A stretch of 41,476 bases of DNA from a virus, in the IMG/VR virus record IMGVR_UViG_3300006789_000003, positions 1 through 41,476 of that record, one strand, 5' to 3'. The translations under genes were made by a program, and so were the position numbers. The notes beneath the pieces were generated by a model, which did no database searches, was not told where the DNA came from, and saw only the letters and a program-made list of their open reading frames with translations. Of this stretch, positions 14,527 to 22,877 are shown one piece after another. Each line of letters opens with the position of its first letter. Within the stretch, counting starts at the first letter, position 1.

Positions 14527-16413
14527 ATGATGGATTTATACCAACAATACATTCACAAAAGCCGTTACGCTAGGTACTTGCCGGAGGAGAAGCGGAGGGA
14601 GACGTGGGAGGAAACAGTAAATAGATACATGACTTTTATGAAAGACCATCTATCGACGAACACTGGCTACGATTTGTCCGAGAAAACTTACAACGAACTA
14701 AGTGATGCTATCTACAATATGGAGGTCATGCCTAGCATGAGGGCCATGATGACGGCCGGGCGCGCACTGCAACGCGATCATGTGGCGGGGTATAACTGCG
14801 CTTATGTGCCAATTGATAACAGAAAAGTGTTTGATGAGATTATGTATATTTTGCTTTGCGGAACGGGCGTTGGTTTCAGCGTAGAGCGAGAATATACTAG
14901 CCAATTGCCCGAGGTGCCCGACGAATTTTACCCCGCTTCCGCAACCATCAATGTTGCAGATTCTAAAATTGGGTGGGCCTCGGCCTTGCGAAAGTTTATA
15001 TCGTTATTATACGACGGGCAAGTCCCCGACGTTGATTACTCAAAGATACGTCCAGCCGGGACGCCTCTTAAAACCTTTGGCGGCCGGGCCAGCGGCCCGG
15101 AGCCGTTAGAAGAATTATTAAACTTTATCTATGTTATCTTTGAAGGCGCAAAAGGAAGACAGTTAAATGACTTAGAATGTCATGACATAGTTTGTAAAAT
15201 TGCTGAGTCGGTAGTGGTGGGTGGGGTCCGTCGATCGGCTCTTATCAGCTTGTCAAATTTGCAGTCGGAACGGCTGAGAGGAGCCAAGCAAGGCACGTGG
15301 TACTACGCAGATCCGCAGCGATCGCTGTCTAACAATTCAGTTTGTTATACAGAAATACCTGATACGGGGGTGTTCCTTAAAGAATGGTCCGCCTTATACG
15401 AATCAAAATCGGGAGAGCGTGGAATATTTAGCCGCGCAACAGCAGAAGCCGAGTTACCAGAGCGACGAGAAGGCGGGCATGACTGGGGGACGAACCCTTG
15501 TAGTGAGATTATTCTTCGGCCCCGGCAGTTTTGTAATCTTACCGAGGTAGTTGTCCGGCGAACCGATACGGAGGACACTTTGTTGCGCAAAGTGCGACTA
15601 GCGAGTATACTGGGAACGATGCAATCTACGCTAACGGACTTCCGCTATTTAAGCAAACGATGGAAGCAGAATTGTGAAGAAGAGAGGCTATTAGGGGTAA
15701 GCCTGACAGGGATCATGGATAACCCGTATTTGAACGGCTCCCAGAATAATAAAAAGCTGCCATTACTGTTACGGAAGCTAAAGGATTGCACCATCCGAAC
15801 TAACCAAACATGGGCAAGCAATTTCGGGATTGCAAATAGCGCGGCGATTACGTGCGTAAAACCGTCGGGAACAGTTAGTCAGCTTACTAATAGTAGCTCG
15901 GGAATTCACCCAAGATACGCCCCGTATTATGTGCGCCGCGTCCGACAGTCTAAGGCAGATCCCCTCAGTCAAGCACTGATAGAAGCAGGCGTACCGCACG
16001 AGACTGATGTTATTAACGACAGCACATGGATTTTTACGTTTCCGCAAGTTTCTCCGGAGGGCAGCGTGTGTGTGAAAAATGTGTCAGCACTATCACAGTT
16101 GCAGCATTGGAAAATTTTTGATAAGTCGTATTGTGAGCACAAGCCGTCGGTTAGTATTTACGTTCGAGAAAACGAATGGATGTCAGTGGGCGCTTGGGTG
16201 TACGAAAACTTTAAATCGTTGTCTGGGGTTTCCTTTTTCCCAGTAGACGAACATTCTTACAGGCAAGCGCCGTATCAAGAAATTAAGCGGAGAGAATGGG
16301 AAAAACTTGTGGCAGAATTCCCAACGGAGATTAATTGGGACGTCACAGAAGAAAATGACAGCACTACTTCCAGCCAAGAATTGGCGTGTGTAGGCGGGGC
16401 TTGTGAATTATGA
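14527..16413 (+). CDS. nrdJ: adenosylcobalamin-dependent class II ribonucleotide reductase (NrdJ type)
   Basis: Converts ribonucleotides to deoxyribonucleotides with coenzyme B12. 628 aa, shorter than the 739-aa Lactobacillus enzyme it most resembles. Key residues are visible: thiyl-radical cysteine and glutamate in NPCSE (C325, E327), the reducible pair C91 (YNCAYV) and C336 (FCNLTEV), KPSGTVSQL in the substrate loop region, and the C-terminal shuttle pair C621/C626 in CVGGACEL. No class I small subunit is present. The start follows AAGGATGCAGCG. Confidence 0.95.
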   Translation: MMDLYQQYIHKSRYARYLPEEKRRETWEETVNRYMTFMKDHLSTNTGYDLSEKTYNELSDAIYNMEVMPSMRAMMTAGRALQRDHVAGYNCAYVPIDNRKVFDEIMYILLCGTGVGFSVEREYTSQLPEVPDEFYPASATINVADSKIGWASALRKFISLLYDGQVPDVDYSKIRPAGTPLKTFGGRASGPEPLEELLNFIYVIFEGAKGRQLNDLECHDIVCKIAESVVVGGVRRSALISLSNLQSERLRGAKQGTWYYADPQRSLSNNSVCYTEIPDTGVFLKEWSALYESKSGERGIFSRATAEAELPERREGGHDWGTNPCSEIILRPRQFCNLTEVVVRRTDTEDTLLRKVRLASILGTMQSTLTDFRYLSKRWKQNCEEERLLGVSLTGIMDNPYLNGSQNNKKLPLLLRKLKDCTIRTNQTWASNFGIANSAAITCVKPSGTVSQLTNSSSGIHPRYAPYYVRRVRQSKADPLSQALIEAGVPHETDVINDSTWIFTFPQVSPEGSVCVKNVSALSQLQHWKIFDKSYCEHKPSVSIYVRENEWMSVGAWVYENFKSLSGVSFFPVDEHSYRQAPYQEIKRREWEKLVAEFPTEINWDVTEENDSTTSSQELACVGGACEL

Positions 16414-16640
16414 AGCTGCACACACGCCTAGAGTATATGGAAAAGACCGGGAAGCGCCTTTCTCGCGGCGCTTGGGAGCGCATGAACCGCCTGTACGACG
16501 TACACTCGGATGGCACAAAAGTGCTTAAGCCTATGACAGCCAAACATACCCGCAAAGTAATGATAAGGGATAAGGATAAAGGGAGCAAGCATGGCAGGAC
16601 GCGATACAATGAGTCCAGCAAAGTGGGAAGCTCTCTGTGA
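16410..16640 (+). CDS. small basic protein of unknown function, 76 aa
   Basis: Starts four bases before the RNR stop (ATGA). Highly basic, with repeated K/R clusters (KTGKRLSRGAWERMNRLYD and KHTRKVMIRDKDKGSKHGR), suggesting nucleic-acid binding or a partly disordered chain. Its last 50 bases overlap the following gene in another frame. No family recognised. Confidence 0.65.
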   Translation: MKLHTRLEYMEKTGKRLSRGAWERMNRLYDVHSDGTKVLKPMTAKHTRKVMIRDKDKGSKHGRTRYNESSKVGSSL

Positions 16641-16968
16641 CGGGTGCGGCGCTTGTTGCCGCATCCCTAATACACAGTACGCCTGCAAGGGGCTAGACGT
16701 CGAGACTAAGCGGTGTACCGTCTACAACAAGCGCCACCAAACATACCCGTGCCTGTCCGTCACTCCTTACAACGTACTGGACTTGCATGAGCGCGGCATA
16801 CTGCCCGCTTCATGCGCATACGTCAGGCACGAAAAAGGGCAGCCCCAGCAGGAGCCGCCCGAATATGTGCTAGTGCCCTATGAGATGGCAACGCCGACGA
16901 TAAAACACCATTTCCGGGTAGATACGAAGCATTACCTCAAGGCACGGGCTAAAACTTCTTCCAAATAG
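16591..16968 (+). CDS. YcgN/YkgJ-type cysteine-cluster protein
   Basis: 125 aa behind GGGAGCAAGC. The N-terminal CDGCGACCRI, then YACKGLD, RCTVYNKR, YPCLSVTP and LPASCAYV reproduce the conserved order of the UPF0260/YcgN family, which probably binds Zn or an Fe-S cluster. Host versions are of unknown function and a phage copy is noteworthy. It is the last gene on the plus strand and overlaps the converging minus-strand gene by 20 bases. An alternative start six codons later is possible. Confidence 0.82.
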   Translation: MAGRDTMSPAKWEALCDGCGACCRIPNTQYACKGLDVETKRCTVYNKRHQTYPCLSVTPYNVLDLHERGILPASCAYVRHEKGQPQQEPPEYVLVPYEMATPTIKHHFRVDTKHYLKARAKTSSK

Positions 16969-17350
16969 ACAGGCCGAGCGCCGACAGGACGGCAGCTTCT
17001 AACAGAAAACCGACGTCTACGCCGGACTGCGTGAGGGAGTTAATAGCTATAGCAACGCCCTCTAGTACCTGCGGATAGCCGAAAGCGGCAGCAAGCCCGC
17101 CCACTACCACGAGGTTTAAGATAGAAACAACGCTAACGACAGCGTACTCGTCCTTCCACGTGTCTGCTAGACCGTTAGTAGCGACAATCTCATACTCGTC
17201 CTTATTTAGCTCCAACGTATGCTCGTTGTCTAACGCGGCCTGTGCTAGTTTAGCACGGGCCGTTTCTTTTGCAGCTTTGCGCTCTTGGCGGCGGGCTATT
17301 ATTTTCGACACCGGCTCAAAGATAGCGGTTAACCACGTTGGAATTGCCAT
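16949..17350 (-). CDS. membrane protein, holin-like, 133 aa
   Basis: Last gene of the late operon. The N-terminal 60 residues are amphipathic and basic (SKIIARRQERKAAKETARAKL), then WKDEY precedes a first span (VVSVVSILNLVVVGGLAAAFGY). A second hydrophobic region lies at the end (VGFLLEAAVLSALGLSIWKKF). A basic helix followed by WKDE and two spans resembles a recurrent phage lysis-region membrane protein. It may be a holin or holin regulator; function is not proven. Its 3' end overlaps the opposite-strand gene. Confidence 0.65.
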   Translation of the reverse strand: MAIPTWLTAIFEPVSKIIARRQERKAAKETARAKLAQAALDNEHTLELNKDEYEIVATNGLADTWKDEYAVVSVVSILNLVVVGGLAAAFGYPQVLEGVAIAINSLTQSGVDVGFLLEAAVLSALGLSIWKKF

Positions 17351-17359
17351 AGTCTATCC

Positions 17360-17659
17360 TTACGGGGTTTTGTCGACCACCGGAATAAACCCTTGGTTAA
17401 TGTCAGTACGCCATCGCGCAGTGCGAGACGTTACAAACGCGACGGGTACATAATCTTCCCACTCGGTTAACCCGGAATTCGACGCAAGCGTGTCTACTTC
17501 TACGTAACCGTCGTCTTCAAATCGATCCTCGCTAGCCGCAACTTCTGTTACCGCCTGTATAGGTATATAATCAAACCACGCGCGTTTGCCCGACGTATTA
17601 ATAGAAAATACTACCCACCGGCCGGAGGAATCTCTAGGGGCGTATCGTAGTGCTGACAT
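17360..17659 (-). CDS. late protein of unknown function, 99 aa
   Basis: Good Shine-Dalgarno (GGAGG) upstream. Beta-rich, with W and aromatic residues and alternating charged stretches (RFEDDGYVEVDTL). No signal peptide, membrane span or catalytic motif. It sits between two membrane-protein genes in the lysis region, so it may be a small virion decoration or a lysis accessory protein; neither is supported directly. Confidence 0.7.
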   Translation of the reverse strand: MSALRYAPRDSSGRWVVFSINTSGKRAWFDYIPIQAVTEVAASEDRFEDDGYVEVDTLASNSGLTEWEDYVPVAFVTSRTARWRTDINQGFIPVVDKTP

Positions 17660-17697
17660 TGGTCTTGCCTCCGTTCTTTAGGGATATATAGCCTTGT

Positions 17698-17982
17698 CTA
17701 AGTATCACGTATTTTTCGATTTCGGCGGCGCATGCCAATAGCTCTTTCAAAGTGGTACCACGCCGCAAAAGAGCCGGCAACAATTGCAACTAAACCGGCA
17801 AGAACTGTAACAACCGGCTCAACTTCGGCAAACCATGCAGTTCCAGCGAAGAACGCGCTGCCCGCAGCCGCAACGTCCGCAGTTCTTGTTACCTGCGTAT
17901 CAAGTCCCATGTCTTGTCCTTTTGCGTGCATAACGTGCTCTCGCAAGTTGCTTTGGTTCTTTTTGCTTTTCCCCCACGCCAT
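17698..17982 (-). CDS. probable holin, two membrane spans, 94 aa
   Basis: Its ATG overlaps the endolysin stop codon (TAATG). After a polar N-terminus come two hydrophobic segments: ADVAAAGSAFFAGTAWFA around residues 36-53 and VVTVLAGLVAIVAGSFAAWY around 57-76, ending in a basic tail (RRRNRKIR). Size, two spans, charged C-terminus and adjacency to the endolysin fit a class II holin. Confidence 0.7.
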   Translation of the reverse strand: MAWGKSKKNQSNLREHVMHAKGQDMGLDTQVTRTADVAAAGSAFFAGTAWFAEVEPVVTVLAGLVAIVAGSFAAWYHFERAIGMRRRNRKIRDT

Positions 17983-18419
17983 TAAAATCTCGAATAAATT
18001 TTTTCCGCACTTTTTACATCCAGAATCTCAAAATGGAACAGATCGTCAAAACGTTGGTCTAATATGTCCCCGTCTTTGTCCCAGTCTCCCCCCCACCGTA
18101 GTCTTATTCCATCTTCGTCTGCCATTTGAACTAGGCGACCACCGATATACCCGAGCGATTGATACAGCTTATGCGTCAGATGCGGCTTCGGGTATGGCTG
18201 AAGGTCTACGGCGATACTGGGTAACTGGTTGTGTGCTCCATCAGGCCAACGTAATTTGCTAAATCCCTCTTCGTATGCCTCGTCTTGCTCTTCTTGTCCG
18301 CGATGTCCGCAGATAAGGGAGATATCAGCTACTTCCTGTAGCACTCGATCGAGATAGTGCTGGAGCACTGGGTGCAGCTCACTATAGACCCTCGAGCTTT
18401 TTCTCCCCCACTTACGCAT
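17982..18419 (-). CDS. endolysin, M15-family peptidoglycan peptidase
   Basis: 145 aa. It carries the zinc-ligand pattern of L-alanyl-D-glutamate / VanY-like peptidases: H63 and D72 in GAHNQLPSIAVDL, and H129 in LFHFEI after the GGDWDKDGD loop. No signal peptide is present, so release would depend on a holin, which is encoded immediately downstream. The start codon overlaps the stop of the internal virion gene by one base. Confidence 0.88.
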   Translation of the reverse strand: MRKWGRKSSRVYSELHPVLQHYLDRVLQEVADISLICGHRGQEEQDEAYEEGFSKLRWPDGAHNQLPSIAVDLQPYPKPHLTHKLYQSLGYIGGRLVQMADEDGIRLRWGGDWDKDGDILDQRFDDLFHFEILDVKSAEKIYSRF

Positions 18420-20086
18420 TAGTTAAATCCGGGCGGCGGCGCTGCCTGCGCCGGAGCCTTCACTTCTTCCTCTGCAGGTCGCCCGCCGGACTCATCGAGC
18501 AGCTCTTGAATGGCTGCCTGATCTTCTCGTATTTTCATAACCACGTTAGCTGTCGCAGCAGGGTTTCGGGCGGCGGTCTTAGCTGCCTCGGCAAGCCCGT
18601 CCGCCAAGTTAGCAAGGGCACGTCTACCTTCTGGCCCCTTCAGGGCTTTGTAGCCCTTAAACCCAGCGTACAGTGTGCCGCCCACTCCCGCGGCTTTCGC
18701 TCCGGTCAGTAGCATCGACCCTACGGCTGCGCCTGCTCCAGCTTGATAGCCAACAAGACCGATCAGCCCTGTGGCTGCCGAGTATGTTAGGGGAGACGTT
18801 GGCACGTATTGCTTCAGCGTGTCCCATGCCCGTCCGATACGAGTCGTTGCCTCGCGCGCTGCTTTGCCCTGTACGTTCTCCATCGCGTTCAGTACGCGGT
18901 GCTGGAACTCCATCGACTGGCGGAAGGTTGCGGGGTTGGCAGTACGGGCCTCGATAGTATCCCGCATAGCCTGCTGGACTACTCGATGAGCGTCTGCCAG
19001 CGGCGTAGCGTTTACGTCCGGGCTATGTACTTTGCCCTTCTTGTTCGTTACCCACCTGTCCTGTGCGCGGCGTGCATCTAGTGCGCCCCGCAGGTTAGTC
19101 GGCTGGGCGTCTAGCTCCCGGAGGGCGTTCTGAACAACAGACTCGGCAGTAGCTCGTCCCTGCTTGGTGCCCGCGAAGTTCGGGTGTTCGTCTATACCAG
19201 CCTTAACGCGGTCGATAAATTCTTGCCGGAAGGTAGCCGGGTCATAAGCCTCTCGAGCCAATGTCCGATCGAGAGCTTCCCGCTTTACATTGACTGCGGA
19301 CTGCATGGCGTTGTAGTTCTCTTGCAGGGTATTGCTCGGCTTGACTTCTGGAATACGAGCAACCGCTGCCGCGCTCTCCGCTTCCTGACGGCTAGGCCGC
19401 GTAACCTTTGTCCCGCCGGGGGTGACGTCCGTCCGACCGACTTCCTGCTTCCGCACCTTAAGGTCTTGATGAGGGCGTACCAAGTCGAGTACGAACTCTC
19501 CGCGCTCGCGTTCCGCTGTCGCAGCGGCAGACTTGCGCAGGGGATCACCCAGCTTCTTAACGCCCGGCCCTAGAACCGCCTTACCGCCTCGAGCTGGGGG
19601 GAACCACGCCGACACGATATTACCTATCGCGCCGAGATTAGCCTGCTCTGATGGCGTCAGAGTGTTATACCAGTCTTCCGTAGCTCCGGCTGCTGAACCA
19701 GCAAGCTCAATCGTAGCTTGCCCAGCGTCGCTCTCTAGGAACGCCTGAGCTGCCGCGTCGAATCCTGCTGCGGCCTGTTCCTTAACTGCGTCCGGTAGTT
19801 TGTCTATGGCAGCTCCGGCTACTGCAGTAGCTGGCTCCCACAGTGTTCTGCGGACTGCACTAGCCCCTGCGTCAAATACCAGAGCCACGCCCCCACCGGC
19901 CAGCTGCAGAGCCCAGTCGAGCCCCATCGCTTCCCCGGACGCGTGGCGTTCGAGGCTATCGGTAAAGTCCAGTACGCGCTTGTCGTAATCTTCCCCGAGT
20001 TCCTCGAAGAATCCCTTCTCCTCTTCCTCTGGGGCAGCAGTGAGCGCTGGACCGAATCCCGGCGGTGGTGCCGCTTGTTGTGCCAT
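18419..20086 (-). CDS. internal virion / ejection protein, 555 aa
   Basis: Large alanine-rich helical protein, the last of three consecutive genes in the position of podovirus internal core (ejection) proteins. It has a hydrophobic stretch near residues 415-455 (LTYSAATGLIGLVGYQAGAG) that may insert into membranes during DNA ejection. The motif QAAPPPGF occurs at both extreme ends (residues 4-11 and the last nine residues). No lytic transglycosylase motif was seen. Assignment is from position and composition. Confidence 0.65.
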   Translation of the reverse strand: MAQQAAPPPGFGPALTAAPEEEEKGFFEELGEDYDKRVLDFTDSLERHASGEAMGLDWALQLAGGGVALVFDAGASAVRRTLWEPATAVAGAAIDKLPDAVKEQAAAGFDAAAQAFLESDAGQATIELAGSAAGATEDWYNTLTPSEQANLGAIGNIVSAWFPPARGGKAVLGPGVKKLGDPLRKSAAATAERERGEFVLDLVRPHQDLKVRKQEVGRTDVTPGGTKVTRPSRQEAESAAAVARIPEVKPSNTLQENYNAMQSAVNVKREALDRTLAREAYDPATFRQEFIDRVKAGIDEHPNFAGTKQGRATAESVVQNALRELDAQPTNLRGALDARRAQDRWVTNKKGKVHSPDVNATPLADAHRVVQQAMRDTIEARTANPATFRQSMEFQHRVLNAMENVQGKAAREATTRIGRAWDTLKQYVPTSPLTYSAATGLIGLVGYQAGAGAAVGSMLLTGAKAAGVGGTLYAGFKGYKALKGPEGRRALANLADGLAEAAKTAARNPAATANVVMKIREDQAAIQELLDESGGRPAEEEVKAPAQAAPPPGFN

Positions 20087-21319
20087 CTAAATAGATTCCC
20101 ATGTATTAGTTGCGGCGTTATATCGAATTTCCTCGCCCGTTGCATCATTCCTCATCACTTGCCCGTCGGTGTACCGCGGAGTAGCGGCACCGTCGTCTCC
20201 GAGGGCAGCGGTCGCTGGGTCTTGTCCCGGCTGATGGTTGTTAAAGTACGAGGTAGTCGAGCCAGCTTGGAACATAGCCATACGAGTGTCCGTATCCATC
20301 TGAGTGTAGTCCCGTACGATGTGCAGCTTGTTGACGGCTACGGATACAGGATCGTCAGGCGACGGCAGGAACGGTTCGAGGTATTGAATCTCGAAGGCAG
20401 ACATCTGCGCGCCAGTCAGTGCGTGACGCACTTTAGCGGCGATGAGGGCAGATTTACCCTTCTTCGTCTGAATGCGCTCCATGAACTCGCGCTCACTTTC
20501 GCTAGTCTCGCGACCGAAGTACTTCTCGGCAAAGCCGAAGAAGCCTGCTTGCGCCTCGGCCCAGAAGGTTTTCTCGAAGGTATCGAGGTTCTCGAACTGG
20601 GTCATCGCTCCGTCGATGTTGTTGAGCAGCACCTGATTATCGCCGAGGTCGCTGAACATTTTTCGCATGAGCACCGGATCATTCCGAAGGTCTTGCTCTG
20701 TCCGGCCCGTGATAGTCTCGTCCTTAAGCATCTTAGCGTCGAGATGGCCCATCGACCGTTCGATCGTAGACCGTTGCTCGGCAGTCAGCGTCTCGTCAGC
20801 GAGGCGTGCGTTTAATTGTTCCCGCGTAGTTACGTTCTGCATATGCGGGGTCATGCCGACATACTGTGTCTCGGCGATAGTCCGCGCGGCTTGTGCGCCG
20901 CTGGCTGCGGTGCGTGCTTTCAAGTTCTCCCGTTCGAGGCGAGCTTTCTCTGCGGCAGCTAGAGCTGCGTTACCCTGTACCGACAGGTTGTTAGCTTCCT
21001 GTGTGAGGCCGAGCCTGCGCAGGCGATCTGCCATGAGCAGCATACCTTGTCCCTGACGTACGTCGTAAGGTACGGCGGAAGGCATACTATCTACGATGGA
21101 ACCCATCTCGCTCATCGCTTCTTGAGTAGCGGTAGCACGGCGCTCTAGCGCAATCTGCTGCTTAGCGTTGTCCGGGGCGTTGAAGATGGCAGCGAGTGAC
21201 GCGCCAGCTTGTGCGCCTTTACTGCCACTCTGCATTGCGCGAGCGAAGGACGTCTGCTGCTGTTGCTGGTTTGCAGCGAACAGCTCTTGCGGAGTAGGAT
21301 TACCGTATGGATCAGGCAT
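20087..21319 (-). CDS. internal virion protein, 410 aa
   Basis: Starts at the last base of the preceding gene. N-terminus is glutamine-rich (QELFAANQQQQQTSFARAM), then long alanine-rich helices. The central and C-terminal parts contain FGFAEKYFGRETSESEREFMERI and a small beta-like end. Composition and position between two similar genes indicate an ejected core protein, but no sequence family is recognised. Confidence 0.6.
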   Translation of the reverse strand: MPDPYGNPTPQELFAANQQQQQTSFARAMQSGSKGAQAGASLAAIFNAPDNAKQQIALERRATATQEAMSEMGSIVDSMPSAVPYDVRQGQGMLLMADRLRRLGLTQEANNLSVQGNAALAAAEKARLERENLKARTAASGAQAARTIAETQYVGMTPHMQNVTTREQLNARLADETLTAEQRSTIERSMGHLDAKMLKDETITGRTEQDLRNDPVLMRKMFSDLGDNQVLLNNIDGAMTQFENLDTFEKTFWAEAQAGFFGFAEKYFGRETSESEREFMERIQTKKGKSALIAAKVRHALTGAQMSAFEIQYLEPFLPSPDDPVSVAVNKLHIVRDYTQMDTDTRMAMFQAGSTTSYFNNHQPGQDPATAALGDDGAATPRYTDGQVMRNDATGEEIRYNAATNTWESI

Positions 21320-22380
21320 TAGATGTTAAACTCCTGTCTAAGATAGTTTTCAAGGTTGCTTGCGCCACCCGCACCACCACCGCCGAACATGCTCATTAGC
21401 GGGGCAAGTCCGCCGCCAGAGGCGAAGCTGCCTGCGCCAATTAGCGCCTGTAAGAAGGGACTTTGCGCCTGTGAAGCGACGTTCAGCATCTGGTTTGATC
21501 CGCCGAGCGCGCTCTGGGACGCCTGCCCCTGCGACGCGTTAAGCGCCTGCATGAAGGCCAGCGGAAGTTGAGCCGTGCTCTGTGCGCCCTGCTGAGCAGC
21601 CAAGCCGAGCTGCGCGCCCTGATACTGGTTCCGCAGAAAGTTCTGGAACATGTCCTGCCCCACGCCAAACTGCTGCAACGCACGGTTTGCGCCAAGCTGT
21701 TCGAGTCCAAATTCCTCGCCAAACTGTCGTCCGCCGATAGCTTCCCGCTGTTGGGACGCGCCTAGAGCGTTGCCGAACGCTCGTTGTAGCTCGCCCTGCC
21801 CGAACTGGAGTCCCGCGAGGTCTTGCTGGAGAGCTTGGTCGCGCAGGTTCATGTCCAGCTCGCCAGCGATACCAGCACCAGCCGTGGTGCCCAGCTTACC
21901 GCTGCGCTTCAGCCGATCGAATGTCTTGTTGACGAGGCGCTGATTACGGCGCTCTGACAGTTGGCGTAACCGGGAGCTTACTTCGCTTCCCATGTCGAAC
22001 ACGTCGCGGCCTGCTGTAGCTGCCGCTGATCCGAACAGTTGCCCGAGCTGATTGAAGTCTGACTGGTTCTGGAGACGGTTAACGTCTATGTTGCCGAGGC
22101 GGTCTATCGCGCCCTGACCGAGCTGCTGAAGCTCCGAGGGTATGCCGCCCTGCGCCTGACTGAGAAGACTTCCACTCAAGCCCTGAAGCTGATCGAGTGC
22201 GCCCTGAAATGAGCCGAGGCCCAAGTTCATGCCGCCTTGTCCACCAGAGAAGTCGAAGGAACCTCCGATACCGCCCGGCCCCGAGAAGTTACCCCCGGTG
22301 ATAACCGCTTGCTGGGCTAAGCGAGCCGCTGCCTCGCGGTCTTCTTTACCCGGATCGAATAAACTGTCAAGAAATCCCAT
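21319..22380 (-). CDS. Gln/Gly-rich internal virion protein, 353 aa
   Basis: Low-complexity, with residues 30-60 dominated by G, S and F (GGNFSGPGGIGGSFDFSG) and the rest Q-, L- and G-rich helices (QLQGLSGSLLSQAQGG). The short N-terminus GFLDSLFDPGKEDREAAA is typical of small phage core proteins. It ends in a glycine-rich MSMFGGGGAGG region. First of the three internal protein genes in transcription order. Confidence 0.6.
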   Translation of the reverse strand: MGFLDSLFDPGKEDREAAARLAQQAVITGGNFSGPGGIGGSFDFSGGQGGMNLGLGSFQGALDQLQGLSGSLLSQAQGGIPSELQQLGQGAIDRLGNIDVNRLQNQSDFNQLGQLFGSAAATAGRDVFDMGSEVSSRLRQLSERRNQRLVNKTFDRLKRSGKLGTTAGAGIAGELDMNLRDQALQQDLAGLQFGQGELQRAFGNALGASQQREAIGGRQFGEEFGLEQLGANRALQQFGVGQDMFQNFLRNQYQGAQLGLAAQQGAQSTAQLPLAFMQALNASQGQASQSALGGSNQMLNVASQAQSPFLQALIGAGSFASGGGLAPLMSMFGGGGAGGASNLENYLRQEFNI

Positions 22381-22406
22381 AATATCCTCGTTATATACTG
22401 TGGCCG

Positions 22407-22877
22407 TTAAGGGCCGACGTTGCCGATCTCAAGAGAAGTATTCCCACTGTCGGCAACTACGTCCGTTCCCCCGGAGTCGCGTGCAAGTTCTATTTTTATA
22501 ACCGAACTGATTAAGTCAGGAGAGCCGGCACTAGCTGTGTAGGTTAAACCAAAAGAACGTGCCGTAGACGATGTTAGCGTGTGCCATGACCCGGCTGAAT
22601 CGCCTGCATTAATAGACGTACCTGACACGTTCGTACAGCGTACCCACAAATTCTTTCCGTTAGCCGGAGTAATGTATGTTTCGGCATCGTTTGTATCAGA
22701 GTTATGTACTCGTACTACGTCGATGGTGCCGTCTGTCGTTACTCTGATGTGGAACGTAATTCCATAATTCCCCGAAGAATCTGACGAGCTTTTATCAGTG
22801 TAACTTGCGGACAAGCTCGACAAATCGTACGCAATTGCCGGAGTAGATACGGCTATGGCCTGCAATAAAGCGTGCAT
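22407..22877 (-). CDS. tail-fibre-associated structural protein, 156 aa
   Basis: The ATG at 22877 overlaps the stop codon of the preceding fibre gene; a longer frame would extend into it. The protein is Ser/Thr/Asn-rich and beta-predicted (GNYGITFHIRVTTDGTIDVVRVHNS), like a receptor-binding or fibre-tip domain, or an accessory chaperone-like domain of the fibre. No family recognised. Confidence 0.6.
   Translation of the reverse strand: MHALLQAIAVSTPAIAYDLSSLSASYTDKSSSDSSGNYGITFHIRVTTDGTIDVVRVHNSDTNDAETYITPANGKNLWVRCTNVSGTSINAGDSAGSWHTLTSSTARSFGLTYTASAGSPDLISSVIKIELARDSGGTDVVADSGNTSLEIGNVGP

Noticed and set aside
18376-18390. Plus-strand CTCACTATAG resembling a T7 promoter
   Set aside because: Only the 3' half matches, it is antisense inside the endolysin gene, and CACTATAG also occurs elsewhere in coding DNA (about 10936 and 34328).
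19943-20815. Long plus-strand ORF of 290 codons
   Set aside because: It lies antisense inside two coupled virion genes, has no Shine-Dalgarno and a translation without known motifs. It is a shadow frame.
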